Origin: Lachnospiraceae bacterium
GTDB taxonomy: Bacteria; Bacillota; Clostridia; Lachnospirales; Lachnospiraceae
DNA: 64,000 nt
Direction of reading: 5' to 3'
NCBI GenBank assembly: GCA_024687745.1
Contig: JAILEM010000081.1
Location: 1 to 64,000 of the forward strand
Position numbers and translations under genes: made by a program. Positions 1 to 7,324 of the stretch are shown one piece after another. The notes below the pieces were generated by a model, which worked only from the letters and a program-made list of their open reading frames with translations, made no database searches and was not told the DNA's origin. The stretch's first letter is position 1, and every line of letters starts with the position of its first letter.

Positions 1-146
1 ATCGCCTGCCTGATATATGGCTCCATAAAGAGCTTAAATTCGGACAGATCCGAAACCCTCCATACAACATTATCTCCAAGCCTTATGTTATCAAGCGCCG
101 TATCCATCTCGGGAATCCCGCTCTTTACCCTGTCAAATGCAACCAT
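1..146 (-). CDS. N-terminal fragment of an unidentified protein, possibly a PEP/pyruvate-binding (PPDK-like) protein
   Basis: The window edge cuts this gene after about 48 codons. Read on the minus strand it begins MVAFDRVKSGIPEMDTALDN and continues IRLGDNVVWRVSDLSEFKLF. The start is supported by AGAGGA about 10 bases upstream and by a promoter at 244-272. The pattern of a short SGIPEMD motif followed by GDNVVWRV reminds me of RecA-like N-terminal segments found ahead of pyruvate-phosphate-dikinase-type PEP-binding domains in Clostridia. That is recollection, not proof. The body of the gene lies outside the window, so the function stays open. Confidence 0.55.
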   Translation of the reverse strand, partial: MVAFDRVKSGIPEMDTALDNIRLGDNVVWRVSDLSEFKLFMEPYIRQA

Positions 147-243
147 GTCCTAATCCTCTTTAGCCCAAATACAGGCATTTAAATAAATAAAGGTGTTCCA
201 TCCTTTACGAACGAAACGCCCTTGTTTCCTGATTGATGTGCTT

Positions 244-272
244 ATCATATCACTAATACCTTATTCAGGCAA
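244..272 (-). promoter_or_regulatory. Sigma-A type promoter for the truncated gene at the left edge
   Basis: On the minus strand TTGCCT is separated by exactly 17 bases from TATGAT. It lies about 98 bases upstream of the ATG at 146, giving a moderate 5' leader. Both boxes are close to consensus for the housekeeping sigma factor. No operator is obvious around it. Confidence 0.55.
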
Positions 273-446
273 GCCAATATTCTCCACAAGGGCATTTCCG
301 AGACACAGCTCATTGAATATAACATCATTTACAACTTCGATATATTCATTTTATGAACCGGATGACTCTGTTTTCCGAAAAAAGCGTCTTTCTATACTCT
401 CTTTATTCAATTCATAGCTTTTGACATCAAAAATAGTTGAAAATAG
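261..446 (-). pseudogene. Possible decayed coding remnant with an internal stop
   Basis: One minus-strand frame reads like protein: DVKSYELNKESIERRFFRKTESSGS, then a TAA stop at 351-353, then NEYIEVVNDVIFNELCLGNA and onward to a second stop at 261-263. Amino-acid composition is ordinary for coding sequence, but there is no start codon with a ribosome binding site and the frame is interrupted. I cannot assign a family. It may be the remains of a small gene between glgA and the left-edge gene, or chance. The promoter at 244-272 overlaps its end. Confidence 0.25.
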
Positions 447-454
447 ATGTCAAA
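420..454. repeat. Perfect 9-bp inverted repeat TTTGACATC...GATGTCAAA
   Basis: TTTGACATC at 420-428 is matched by its reverse complement at 446-454, with a 17-base AT-rich spacer. It could be a hairpin or an operator. A second small hairpin with CTCAAAAA and TTTTTGAG arms lies just beyond it near 468-496. Both sit in the 514-bp gap downstream of glgA. Confidence 0.4.
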
Positions 455-512
455 TTGTGTTCAAACCTCAAAAAACAGCCGTTTTTGAGTCGCCGCGGAC
501 CAGCCACATGAC

Positions 513-659
513 AGGCTGAGCAGCAACCACCGTTCGCTTCTTCGAAGCTCACGGGGCTGTTACTTCGTGCCAGCCCCGTCCAATCAAAAAAAGAACCATC
601 CTTCCGTGCAAGCACGGGGATGGTTCTTTTTCCGCTTGGCGGTGGTTGCCGCTCAGCCT
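513..659. repeat. Nested inverted-repeat block downstream of glgA
   Basis: A 20-bp imperfect inverted repeat (arms 513-532 and 640-659, one mismatch, core GCAACCACCG) encloses three further hairpins. These are GCTTC/GAAGC at 536-548, ACGGGGCTG/CAGCCCCGT at 551-579, and the terminator at 586-631. The right arm abuts the glgA stop codon. The block is more GC-rich than its surroundings. It could be a structured 3' UTR or a small dispersed intergenic element; only a genome-wide search can decide. Confidence 0.55.
586..631 (-). terminator. Rho-independent terminator after glgA
   Basis: GAACCATCC pairs with GGATGGTTC, topped by CCGTGC/GCACGG, giving a stem of about 15 bp. It is preceded by A-rich and followed by T-rich tracts on both strands, so it can work in both directions. 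It lies 30 bases beyond the glgA stop codon. Confidence 0.8.
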
Positions 660-660
660 A

Positions 661-2103
661 TCAACCTATCAACCAATCGTACATTTCCTGGTATTTTCTT
701 GCGGAAACGTTCCAGGAGAAATCTGCTGCCATGGCCCTGTCAACTATCTTGTTCCATTCTCTTCTCTTATTGGTATATACATCGAATGCATATCTTATCG
801 TTCCAAGCATCTCGTGTGCGTTATAATTCACAAAGCTGAATCCGGTACCCTTACTCTCGTACTCATTATAGGGCTCTACCGTATCCTTAAGTCCGCCTGT
901 CTCCCTTACTATCGGAACCGTACCATATCTCAGAGCCATAAGCTGTGAAAGACCGCAGGGTTCAAAAAGTGACGGCATCAGAAATGCATCACAGCTTGCA
1001 TATATCTTGTGAGAAAGCTCCTCTGAATAATAGATATTGGCCGATACCTTATTATTGTATTTCCAGTCAAAATGCCTGAACATGTTTTCATAGCGTTCTT
1101 CACCGGTTCCAAGTATCACGATCTGAAGATCCATCTGACAGAGCTCATCCATGATGTAGGCGATAAGATCAAATCCCTTCTGATCCGTGAGTCTTGAAAC
1201 TATACCGATCATCATCTTCTTCTCGTTTACCTCAAGACCGAGCTCCTGCTGAAGGGCCTTCTTATTCTTAACCTTTTCTTTTCTGTAATCCTTGGCATTA
1301 TATTTATAAACGATATATCTGTCCGTTGAAGGATCATATTCGTTATAATCTATACCGTTCACGATACCCCTTAAGTCATTGCTCCTTGCGGACAACAGGC
1401 CGTTTAAGTTCTCGCCGTAGAATTCTGTCTTGATCTCCTCAGCATAGGTATCGCTGACCGTCGTTATCGCATCCGCATAGACAAGTCCTCCCTTAAGCAT
1501 ATTGGCATCCTTAAAAGCCTCTAACTTATCCGGTGTGAAGAAGTAATCCGGCAGATCCGAATAAGCCTTTATGGTCTTAACATCCCAGGTTCCCTGGAAC
1601 TTAAGGTTATGGATAGTCATAACCGACTTCATGTTCCTGTAAAATTCTCCCTCATGGAACCTCTCCTTAAGGTAAACGGGGATAAGACCGGTCTGCCAGT
1701 CATGACAGTGTACAATATCCGGTCTGTAATCGACTACCGGAAGGATAGACAGGGCAGCCCTTGAAAAAAAGATGAATTTCTCTATATCCCAGAGTATGTC
1801 TCCATAAGGCTTTGCACCCGAAAAATAATACTCATTATCAACAAAATAGAAGGTAACACCCTCATATTCCATCTTAAATATCCCGACATACTGCGATTTC
1901 TTATCCATCTCCATATAAAAATGATTCAGATATTCCATTCTGTCGGTAAATTCCTTCTTTATGCACATATATTTTGGAATGACCACGCGGCATTCAAAAT
2001 ACCTTTTGTCGAAGCATTTGGGAAGAGAGCCAACAACATCGGCTAGTCCTCCTGTCTTTATAAAGGGAACACATTCCGAAGCTACAAAAAGGATTTTTTT
2101 CAT
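661..2103 (-). CDS. glgA: Glycogen synthase GlgA (ADP-glucose type, GT5)
   Basis: This cytoplasmic enzyme transfers glucose from ADP-glucose to the growing alpha-1,4-glucan of glycogen. The 480-aa length fits the bacterial GT5 family. The N-terminus carries the KTGGL substrate-binding motif at residues 16-20, and the second Rossmann half holds the SRLTDQKG segment and the acceptor-side motif PSLFEPCGLSQLMALRYGT. The start has GGAGGT upstream. It appears to be transcribed alone from the promoter at 2207-2235 and ends at the strong terminator at 586-631; no other glg gene is in the window. Its 5' leader has two direct repeats that could be an operator. The call is secure. Confidence 0.96.
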   Translation of the reverse strand: MKKILFVASECVPFIKTGGLADVVGSLPKCFDKRYFECRVVIPKYMCIKKEFTDRMEYLNHFYMEMDKKSQYVGIFKMEYEGVTFYFVDNEYYFSGAKPYGDILWDIEKFIFFSRAALSILPVVDYRPDIVHCHDWQTGLIPVYLKERFHEGEFYRNMKSVMTIHNLKFQGTWDVKTIKAYSDLPDYFFTPDKLEAFKDANMLKGGLVYADAITTVSDTYAEEIKTEFYGENLNGLLSARSNDLRGIVNGIDYNEYDPSTDRYIVYKYNAKDYRKEKVKNKKALQQELGLEVNEKKMMIGIVSRLTDQKGFDLIAYIMDELCQMDLQIVILGTGEERYENMFRHFDWKYNNKVSANIYYSEELSHKIYASCDAFLMPSLFEPCGLSQLMALRYGTVPIVRETGGLKDTVEPYNEYESKGTGFSFVNYNAHEMLGTIRYAFDVYTNKRREWNKIVDRAMAADFSWNVSARKYQEMYDWLIG

Positions 2104-2134
2104 TAAATAACCTCCAATATAGGTTTTGGTTTAG

Positions 2135-2168
2135 GTCTGACCGGATATTTATGCATTTGTCTGACCGG
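2135..2168. repeat. Direct repeat GTCTGACCGG x2 in the glgA leader
   Basis: GTCTGACCGG occurs at 2135-2144 and again at 2159-2168, a 24-bp period or a little over two helical turns. The pair sits between the glgA promoter and its start codon. This spacing suits a dimeric repressor or activator, but no cognate regulator is known from this window. Confidence 0.4.
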
Positions 2169-2206
2169 TTAAAGGGATATCCTCCCTGCTTTTGCTCATT
2201 TAGAAA

Positions 2207-2235
2207 ATTATACTATCAAAAGCACAAAATTAAAA
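2207..2235 (-). promoter_or_regulatory. Probable glgA promoter
   Basis: On the minus strand a perfect TATAAT lies about 105 bases upstream of the glgA ATG. The -35 box at 17-bp spacing is weak (TTTTAA), which would fit a promoter that needs an activator. The intergenic space between glgA and the upstream membrane-protein gene is only 140 bp. Confidence 0.5.
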
Positions 2236-2243
2236 GAAAAACA

Positions 2244-3437
2244 TCATCTGAGTTTTACAACCTCATAATCTCCCTCTGCACTGTCTACTATCGTAGTCCT
2301 GACCCTCTCTGCTATATGTGAAGCGGAAATTATATGCGGATCCGTAAGATCACATTTTATACTTCCGTCAGCACTCTTTATATAATCCTTAAACCTGACC
2401 GCGCAGAATGTCTTTGTGGAAACCCCGTTGGCCTGTGTCAGCGTACAGATATAGACTATGTCAAGGATATTATGGTCTACACCTGTCTCTCCCTCCCTGT
2501 TTGTTCTCGCGGTCTTAAAATACGCCGTACTCTCTGAAGGAGAGACCCAGCTAAAGGTCTCATTCTTATTTGAATCATATACGGGAGTAAGTCCTGCCTC
2601 TGTAAATACCCTGACTCCGTATTCGTTTGCGGAATCTTTGGAAAATGCCATTTTCCCCGCATGTATTGCCTCTTCAAGGATGTCCTCGCTTATATCCGAC
2701 GCATCGGAAACATAGCTGTCCACTCCCGTGACCACATATTCCTTAATACATTCCTCACTCGGAGTGTCGATCGAGTAATACCTGGCCAGAGCCTCATCCT
2801 CGTTATAGATGGCTCGTATCCTTACAACATCTCCTTCGGAATAGGTATCCTTACTCTCTGTGGGTTCAAATTTCATCTCCTTTATATAAGGATCTATACT
2901 GTTATTTTTTATTTCCATTACGATATCGGGAGAGATCCCGGAAAATGTTACGGAAATACCCTTAAACAGATCATCGAGTGTCAGAAAAATGCCCGATTGA
3001 AGGCCGGCCACGGTAATCTGATCCCTTCTTCCTGTTATCTTTACTCCAAGCTCCTTTGCAAGCTCCTCATCACAGGAAAAATTAAGGTCTATCTTCTGGC
3101 CGTTTGTGAGATTATCACTCTTTGAACTTTCAACGCTTATGGAAGCCACAAGAGCATCATATCCGGCCTTGTCTATATCCCGTTTGATGACCTTGCTTTC
3201 GTATTCATTTACAAATTCGGAAATCTTTTCCCTGACAAATTCTTCATTAAGAGTGATGATCAGATTTCCCTTATTGTTATAACCTCCGTAGGCCACCGAA
3301 TAGCACTGTTTTAAAGACAATGTGCCATACGGCATGTAATAGAGCATCCTCGAAAGGACGACAACTATTATCAACGCGATCGGAATGACTATCATCGCCG
3401 TGATGATGCCACTGTCGAGTCTTTTCCTTCTTATCAT
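2244..3437 (-). CDS. Membrane-anchored extracytoplasmic protein of unknown function
   Basis: A 397-aa protein with one N-terminal membrane segment (about residues 13-32, IITAMIVIPIALIIVVVLSR) and a long outward-facing part. It contains a segment DLFKGISVTFSGISPD, a beta-sandwich-like phrase I associate with zinc-ribbon membrane proteins of Lachnospiraceae, although this protein has no zinc ribbon. I do not recognise a catalytic motif. Its ATG overlaps the recN stop by 4 bases (ATGA), so it is translationally coupled to recN and is the last gene of the asp23-recN operon. In many Firmicutes spoIVB follows recN; this protein shows no PDZ or serine-protease signature, so I do not call it SpoIVB. 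Confidence 0.75.
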   Translation of the reverse strand: MIRRKRLDSGIITAMIVIPIALIIVVVLSRMLYYMPYGTLSLKQCYSVAYGGYNNKGNLIITLNEEFVREKISEFVNEYESKVIKRDIDKAGYDALVASISVESSKSDNLTNGQKIDLNFSCDEELAKELGVKITGRRDQITVAGLQSGIFLTLDDLFKGISVTFSGISPDIVMEIKNNSIDPYIKEMKFEPTESKDTYSEGDVVRIRAIYNEDEALARYYSIDTPSEECIKEYVVTGVDSYVSDASDISEDILEEAIHAGKMAFSKDSANEYGVRVFTEAGLTPVYDSNKNETFSWVSPSESTAYFKTARTNREGETGVDHNILDIVYICTLTQANGVSTKTFCAVRFKDYIKSADGSIKCDLTDPHIISASHIAERVRTTIVDSAEGDYEVVKLR

Positions 3438-5134
3438 TTATTATTACTCCACTCACCCTTGACCCTGTCCGCAAGCTCCTTCATCTCCTTTGCGGAAGCA
3501 AGTACCGCATCCGTTATCTCTGCGCCCGAAAGCATCCTTGCAAGTTCATTCACGATGTCTCCCCTTGACAGCCGTGAAACAGTGGTCTCGGTTCTGTTAT
3601 TTTTTACACCCTTGGATATCTCAAAATGTGCATCGGCCATTGAAGCTATCTGCGGAAGATGCGTGATGCAGAGCACCTGATGTGTCCTTGCAAGAAGGGC
3701 AAGCTTCTGCGATACCATCTGAGCCGTCCTTCCGCTTATACCCGAATCGATCTCATCAAAGATCAGGGTCTCTACATTATCCCTGGTGGCAAGAGAGCTC
3801 TTAAGAGCCAGCATTATCCTTGATAATTCTCCCCCGGAAGCTACCTGTATGAGGGATTTTATCCTTTCTCCGGGATTTGTGGATATCATAAACTCCACAT
3901 CATCATAGCCCAGGGAAGTGATCTTTTCTTCATCACTTACAACCGATATCTCAAATTCGGCATCGAGGAAATTGAGATCCTTCAGTCCGTTTTTTATCTC
4001 TTTTCCAAGCTCTTTTGCGCCCTTCTTTCTTATATCGGATATTTTCCCGCACAGTTTAGTAAGTCTTGCTCTTATCTTTTCTGTTTCTTCCGTGAGATTT
4101 CTTACATAATTATCATGATCGGAGAGCTTTTCAAGCTTTTCTTCCCTTTCCTCAAGGGCTTTGTTTATCTTATCGATACTGTCTCCGTACTTGCTTTTAA
4201 GCTTATTTATGATATTAAGCCTTTCCTCGCACTCTGCATATTCCTCATCAGAGTATTCAAGTCCTGATTCGTAATCGGCTATGGCCCTGTTGAAATCATT
4301 CAAAAGACCGTCTATATCGCTTAACATAAGGCTCAGATCCTCAAGCTCCTTATCAAAGGAGCTCACCTGGTTTAAGCTTCTTAATGCCCTTCCGATCGAG
4401 ACTCCCGCCCCGTCATCCTCATCATATCCGCTTGATCTGTGGGCATTTGAAACAGCCTCCATTATCTTCTTGGAATTGAGCATCCTCCTGTATCTGAGTT
4501 CAAGCTCCTCATCCTCATTCTCTCTGATCGCGGCATTTTTGATCTCATTGATCTCATACTCAAGGAAGTTTATCTCCTTATCTATATCCCTGTTATCATC
4601 TAAGGCTTCCTCGAGCTCCCTCTTCTTTTCCGTATATTCTCTGTATTCATTTTTAAGGGTTAAAAGTAAGTCCTTAAGATCATCCATACAGTATGAATCA
4701 AGGATCTCCCTGTGCTTTTGCTTATAGAGAAGTGACTGGTGTTCATGCTGTCCGTGGATATCGATAAGATACGATGCGATCTCTTTGACTGTGGATATCG
4801 GCACTGTCTCGCCGTTTATCCTTGAAATGCTCCTACCCCTTGTTATCTTTCTTGCGATCACAACCTCATCCTGTTCCGTATCGATCCCAAGCTCCAAAAG
4901 TCTGTCCTTTACCGCCTTATCCTTTACAAGAAAGGTCAGCTCCGACAGGGCCTGTTCCTCATCTTCCCTCAGTATATTCTTTGGTACCCTGCTTCCCAGG
5001 GCAAAATTTACCGCATCTATTATGAGCGATTTACCCGCTCCCGTTTCACCGCTAAGTACGTTAAAACCATCCTCGAGCTCTAACTCAACCTCGCTTAAAA
5101 GTGCTATATTTTTTACGTGAAGACTTATTAACAT
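3434..5134 (-). CDS. recN: DNA repair protein RecN
   Basis: An SMC-like ATPase that helps repair double-strand breaks. The 566-aa length is typical. The Walker A motif GETGAGKS is at residues 29-36, a long coiled coil fills the middle (about 160-370), and the C-terminal half holds the ABC signature ASGGELSRIMLALK and Walker B LIFDEIDSGISG. The start has GGAGA upstream. It sits between argR and the coupled membrane protein in the long asp23 operon, the usual argR-recN neighbourhood of Firmicutes. Confidence 0.96.
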   Translation of the reverse strand: MLISLHVKNIALLSEVELELEDGFNVLSGETGAGKSLIIDAVNFALGSRVPKNILREDEEQALSELTFLVKDKAVKDRLLELGIDTEQDEVVIARKITRGRSISRINGETVPISTVKEIASYLIDIHGQHEHQSLLYKQKHREILDSYCMDDLKDLLLTLKNEYREYTEKKRELEEALDDNRDIDKEINFLEYEINEIKNAAIRENEDEELELRYRRMLNSKKIMEAVSNAHRSSGYDEDDGAGVSIGRALRSLNQVSSFDKELEDLSLMLSDIDGLLNDFNRAIADYESGLEYSDEEYAECEERLNIINKLKSKYGDSIDKINKALEEREEKLEKLSDHDNYVRNLTEETEKIRARLTKLCGKISDIRKKGAKELGKEIKNGLKDLNFLDAEFEISVVSDEEKITSLGYDDVEFMISTNPGERIKSLIQVASGGELSRIMLALKSSLATRDNVETLIFDEIDSGISGRTAQMVSQKLALLARTHQVLCITHLPQIASMADAHFEISKGVKNNRTETTVSRLSRGDIVNELARMLSGAEITDAVLASAKEMKELADRVKGEWSNNK

Positions 5135-5148
5135 CTTTCTCCTTTGCT

Positions 5149-5595
5149 TTACTTCAGTATTTCATTTAATTCTTCCATAAGCTCACTGCAGGCTCCTGAA
5201 CTCTTAACAGCGCACATTATCGTATCGTCACCCGCGATGCTGCCTACTATCTGCTTGTAATCCAACGCATCAAGAGCCGCGGCGACCGCCATTGCCATCC
5301 CGGAAACTGTCTTTATGACAAGGATGTTCTGAGCGGTATCCATGGATACAAATCCGGCCCTTAGAACGTCCGCATATTTGTCATCAAGACCGGAGGGATT
5401 AAGCTCCTGTGCAGAATACTTCTGCCCTCTCTCCGAGGGTATCTTTTTTAACCGAAGCTGCTTTATATCCCTTGAAACTGTCGCCTGGGTCACAATAAAC
5501 CCTTCTTTGTTAAGGAGATTTGCAAGCTCCTCCTGGGTCTGGACGTCATTCTCTTCTATAATCTTAAGTATTGCCTGATGTCTCGAATTCTTCAT
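5149..5595 (-). CDS. argR: Arginine repressor ArgR/AhrC
   Basis: A 148-aa arginine-sensing regulator with an N-terminal winged helix (RHQAILKIIEENDVQTQEEL onward, with the ATVSRDIKQL recognition helix) and a C-terminal oligomerisation and arginine-binding domain containing GSIAGDDTIM. In this family the hexamer represses arginine synthesis and activates catabolism. It lies 8 bases after nadK and just before recN. No ARG-box-like sites were recognised next to it, so its targets are presumably elsewhere in the genome. Confidence 0.95.
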   Translation of the reverse strand: MKNSRHQAILKIIEENDVQTQEELANLLNKEGFIVTQATVSRDIKQLRLKKIPSERGQKYSAQELNPSGLDDKYADVLRAGFVSMDTAQNILVIKTVSGMAMAVAAALDALDYKQIVGSIAGDDTIMCAVKSSGACSELMEELNEILK

Positions 5596-5603
5596 ACAGG
5601 ATC

Positions 5604-6449
5604 CTACACTCTCATCTTTCTTCCCAGTATATCCAGAAAACTCTCCTTACTGAGCCTGATTATCCTTGTCTTAACAGAGGCCTTCCTTACGGTAACTGTG
5701 TCATTTGACCTGAGATGCTTATTCTTTCCTCCGTCAAAGGATACATCCGCCTCCGGATCATGAATGAACTTACCGCCTATGACCTTTACGCTAACCTCAT
5801 CCTCGGCCGATAAAACAATCGCTCTTGTATTGAGGGTATGCGGACATATCGGATTTACAAGGATAAGATCGGCCACCGGCTCGACTATCGGACCTCCGGC
5901 AGAAAGGTTGTATCCGGTGGAGCCTGTGGGCGTAGATATGATTATACCATCTGCATTATATGTATTCAAAAGCTTTCCGTTTACGTAGATCTCATAGTTA
6001 ATGGCCCTTAAGGTCCCATGCCTTGCTATAACGATATCATTAAGGGCATAAAGAGGGGCTGTCTCCTTCCCATCCATATCCTTACCCTCAAGCATCATCC
6101 TCTCCTCTATCTCGAAATCACCGTCTATAAGCCTGTCGATAGTGGGAAAGATATTGTCCTTTTCCACCTCCGCAAGGTAACCAACAGTTCCGAGATTTAT
6201 CCCTATCAATGGGATATCGCTGCCTGCCATCTTTCCGGCAACCTGGATAAAGGTACCGTCGCCCCCGAGCACAAGTATGCATTCTGCATCTCTTGCCTCA
6301 CTCATAAGCTCCTTGCCATAGTCATCCACCCTGATTATGCTCTCATAGGTGATGTCAAGACCCCTCTCCCTTATATAGCTTACTATCTCTCCTGTAACCT
6401 TTAATCCCCTGTCATTATCTTCATTAACAACTATATGAAATCTTCTCAT
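5604..6449 (-). CDS. nadK: NAD kinase
   Basis: Phosphorylates NAD to NADP using ATP or polyphosphate. At 281 aa it is the usual bacterial size. The GGDGT motif is at residues 62-66 and the second conserved block TPTGSTGYNLSAGGPI follows in the C-terminal all-beta domain. The ATG has GAAGG upstream. It is part of the tlyA-nadK-argR-recN string found in many Clostridia. Confidence 0.96.
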   Translation of the reverse strand: MRRFHIVVNEDNDRGLKVTGEIVSYIRERGLDITYESIIRVDDYGKELMSEARDAECILVLGGDGTFIQVAGKMAGSDIPLIGINLGTVGYLAEVEKDNIFPTIDRLIDGDFEIEERMMLEGKDMDGKETAPLYALNDIVIARHGTLRAINYEIYVNGKLLNTYNADGIIISTPTGSTGYNLSAGGPIVEPVADLILVNPICPHTLNTRAIVLSAEDEVSVKVIGGKFIHDPEADVSFDGGKNKHLRSNDTVTVRKASVKTRIIRLSKESFLDILGRKMRV

Positions 6450-6499
6450 CTGCCTTCAAACTCCTCGTCTGGTAGATAGTCTCATAAAACTTTTCATAC

Positions 6500-7324
6500 T
6501 TATCTGTCAAGCTCCTCATGCGCCCTTTGGGTCACAAGTCTTACCGCCTCTTCATCAGATTTATCTGATCCGTTATCCGAAGCGCTCCCGCCTCCTTTTC
6601 TTATATAGATAAGATATTCTATATTTCCTTCAGGCCCCTTTATCGGAGAATAGGTAAGACCCAAAATCTCAAACCCCGTCTTCCTTACCATGAGGATCGT
6701 ATTGTTAACGACCTCTTCATGCACCTTTATGTCTCTTACTACTCCTTTTTTTCCTACCTTTTCCCTTCCCGCCTCAAACTGGGGTTTTATAAGACAGACC
6801 ATATCTGCACTGTCCTTTAGCATCGTATAGGCAACCGGAAGTATCTTTGACAGGGAGATAAAGGAAACATCCACCGAAGCAAAATCAAGCTCCTCATCTA
6901 TCTCATCCCTTGTCATGTATCTGAAATTTGTCCTCTCAAGACAAACTACTCTTTCATCATTCCTGAGCTTCCAGTCAAGCTGTCCGTGTCCCACATCCAC
7001 AGAATAGACCTTGGAAGCACCGTTTTGGAGCATACAGTCAGTAAACCCTCCGGTAGAAGCTCCTATATCCATGCAGACAAGGCCGTCGAGACTTATCTCA
7101 AACTCCTCTATTGCCTTTTCAAGCTTAAGTCCGCCGCGGCTTACATATTTTAAAGGGTTTTCCCTGACCTCTATCGTCACCTTATCCGTATCAAATGCGG
7201 TCCCTGCCTTATCCTCCTTCTGTCCGTTAACATAGACATTTCCCGACATTATTATGGATCTGGCCTTTTCCCTGGAAGGGGCGTATCCGTTTTTAAAAAG
7301 TATGACATCAAGACGTTCTTTCAT
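6500..7324 (-). CDS. tlyA: TlyA family rRNA (cytidine-2'-O)-methyltransferase
   Basis: An N-terminal S4 RNA-binding domain (residues 1-60, beginning KERLDVILFKNGYAPSREKA) is followed by an FtsJ-type methyltransferase domain with the SAM-binding motif DIGASTGGFTDC. Family members methylate cytidines of 16S and/or 23S rRNA; older annotations call them haemolysin A. The first codons overlap the end of dxs by 17 bases, with AAGGGC inside dxs as ribosome binding site, so the two are coupled. The 274-aa length is normal. Confidence 0.93.
   Translation of the reverse strand: MKERLDVILFKNGYAPSREKARSIIMSGNVYVNGQKEDKAGTAFDTDKVTIEVRENPLKYVSRGGLKLEKAIEEFEISLDGLVCMDIGASTGGFTDCMLQNGASKVYSVDVGHGQLDWKLRNDERVVCLERTNFRYMTRDEIDEELDFASVDVSFISLSKILPVAYTMLKDSADMVCLIKPQFEAGREKVGKKGVVRDIKVHEEVVNNTILMVRKTGFEILGLTYSPIKGPEGNIEYLIYIRKGGGSASDNGSDKSDEEAVRLVTQRAHEELDR

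Noticed and set aside
193-417. Plus-strand 74-aa ORF
   Set aside because: It has no ribosome binding site and lies opposite the promoter and remnant reading frame on the minus strand.
427-615. Minus-strand 62-aa ORF in the gap after glgA
   Set aside because: It runs through the terminator and nested hairpins and has no ribosome binding site; best seen as a by-product of structured DNA.
2244-3437. SpoIVB (the usual neighbour of recN)
   Set aside because: There is no PDZ domain or SpoIVB serine-protease signature in the protein.
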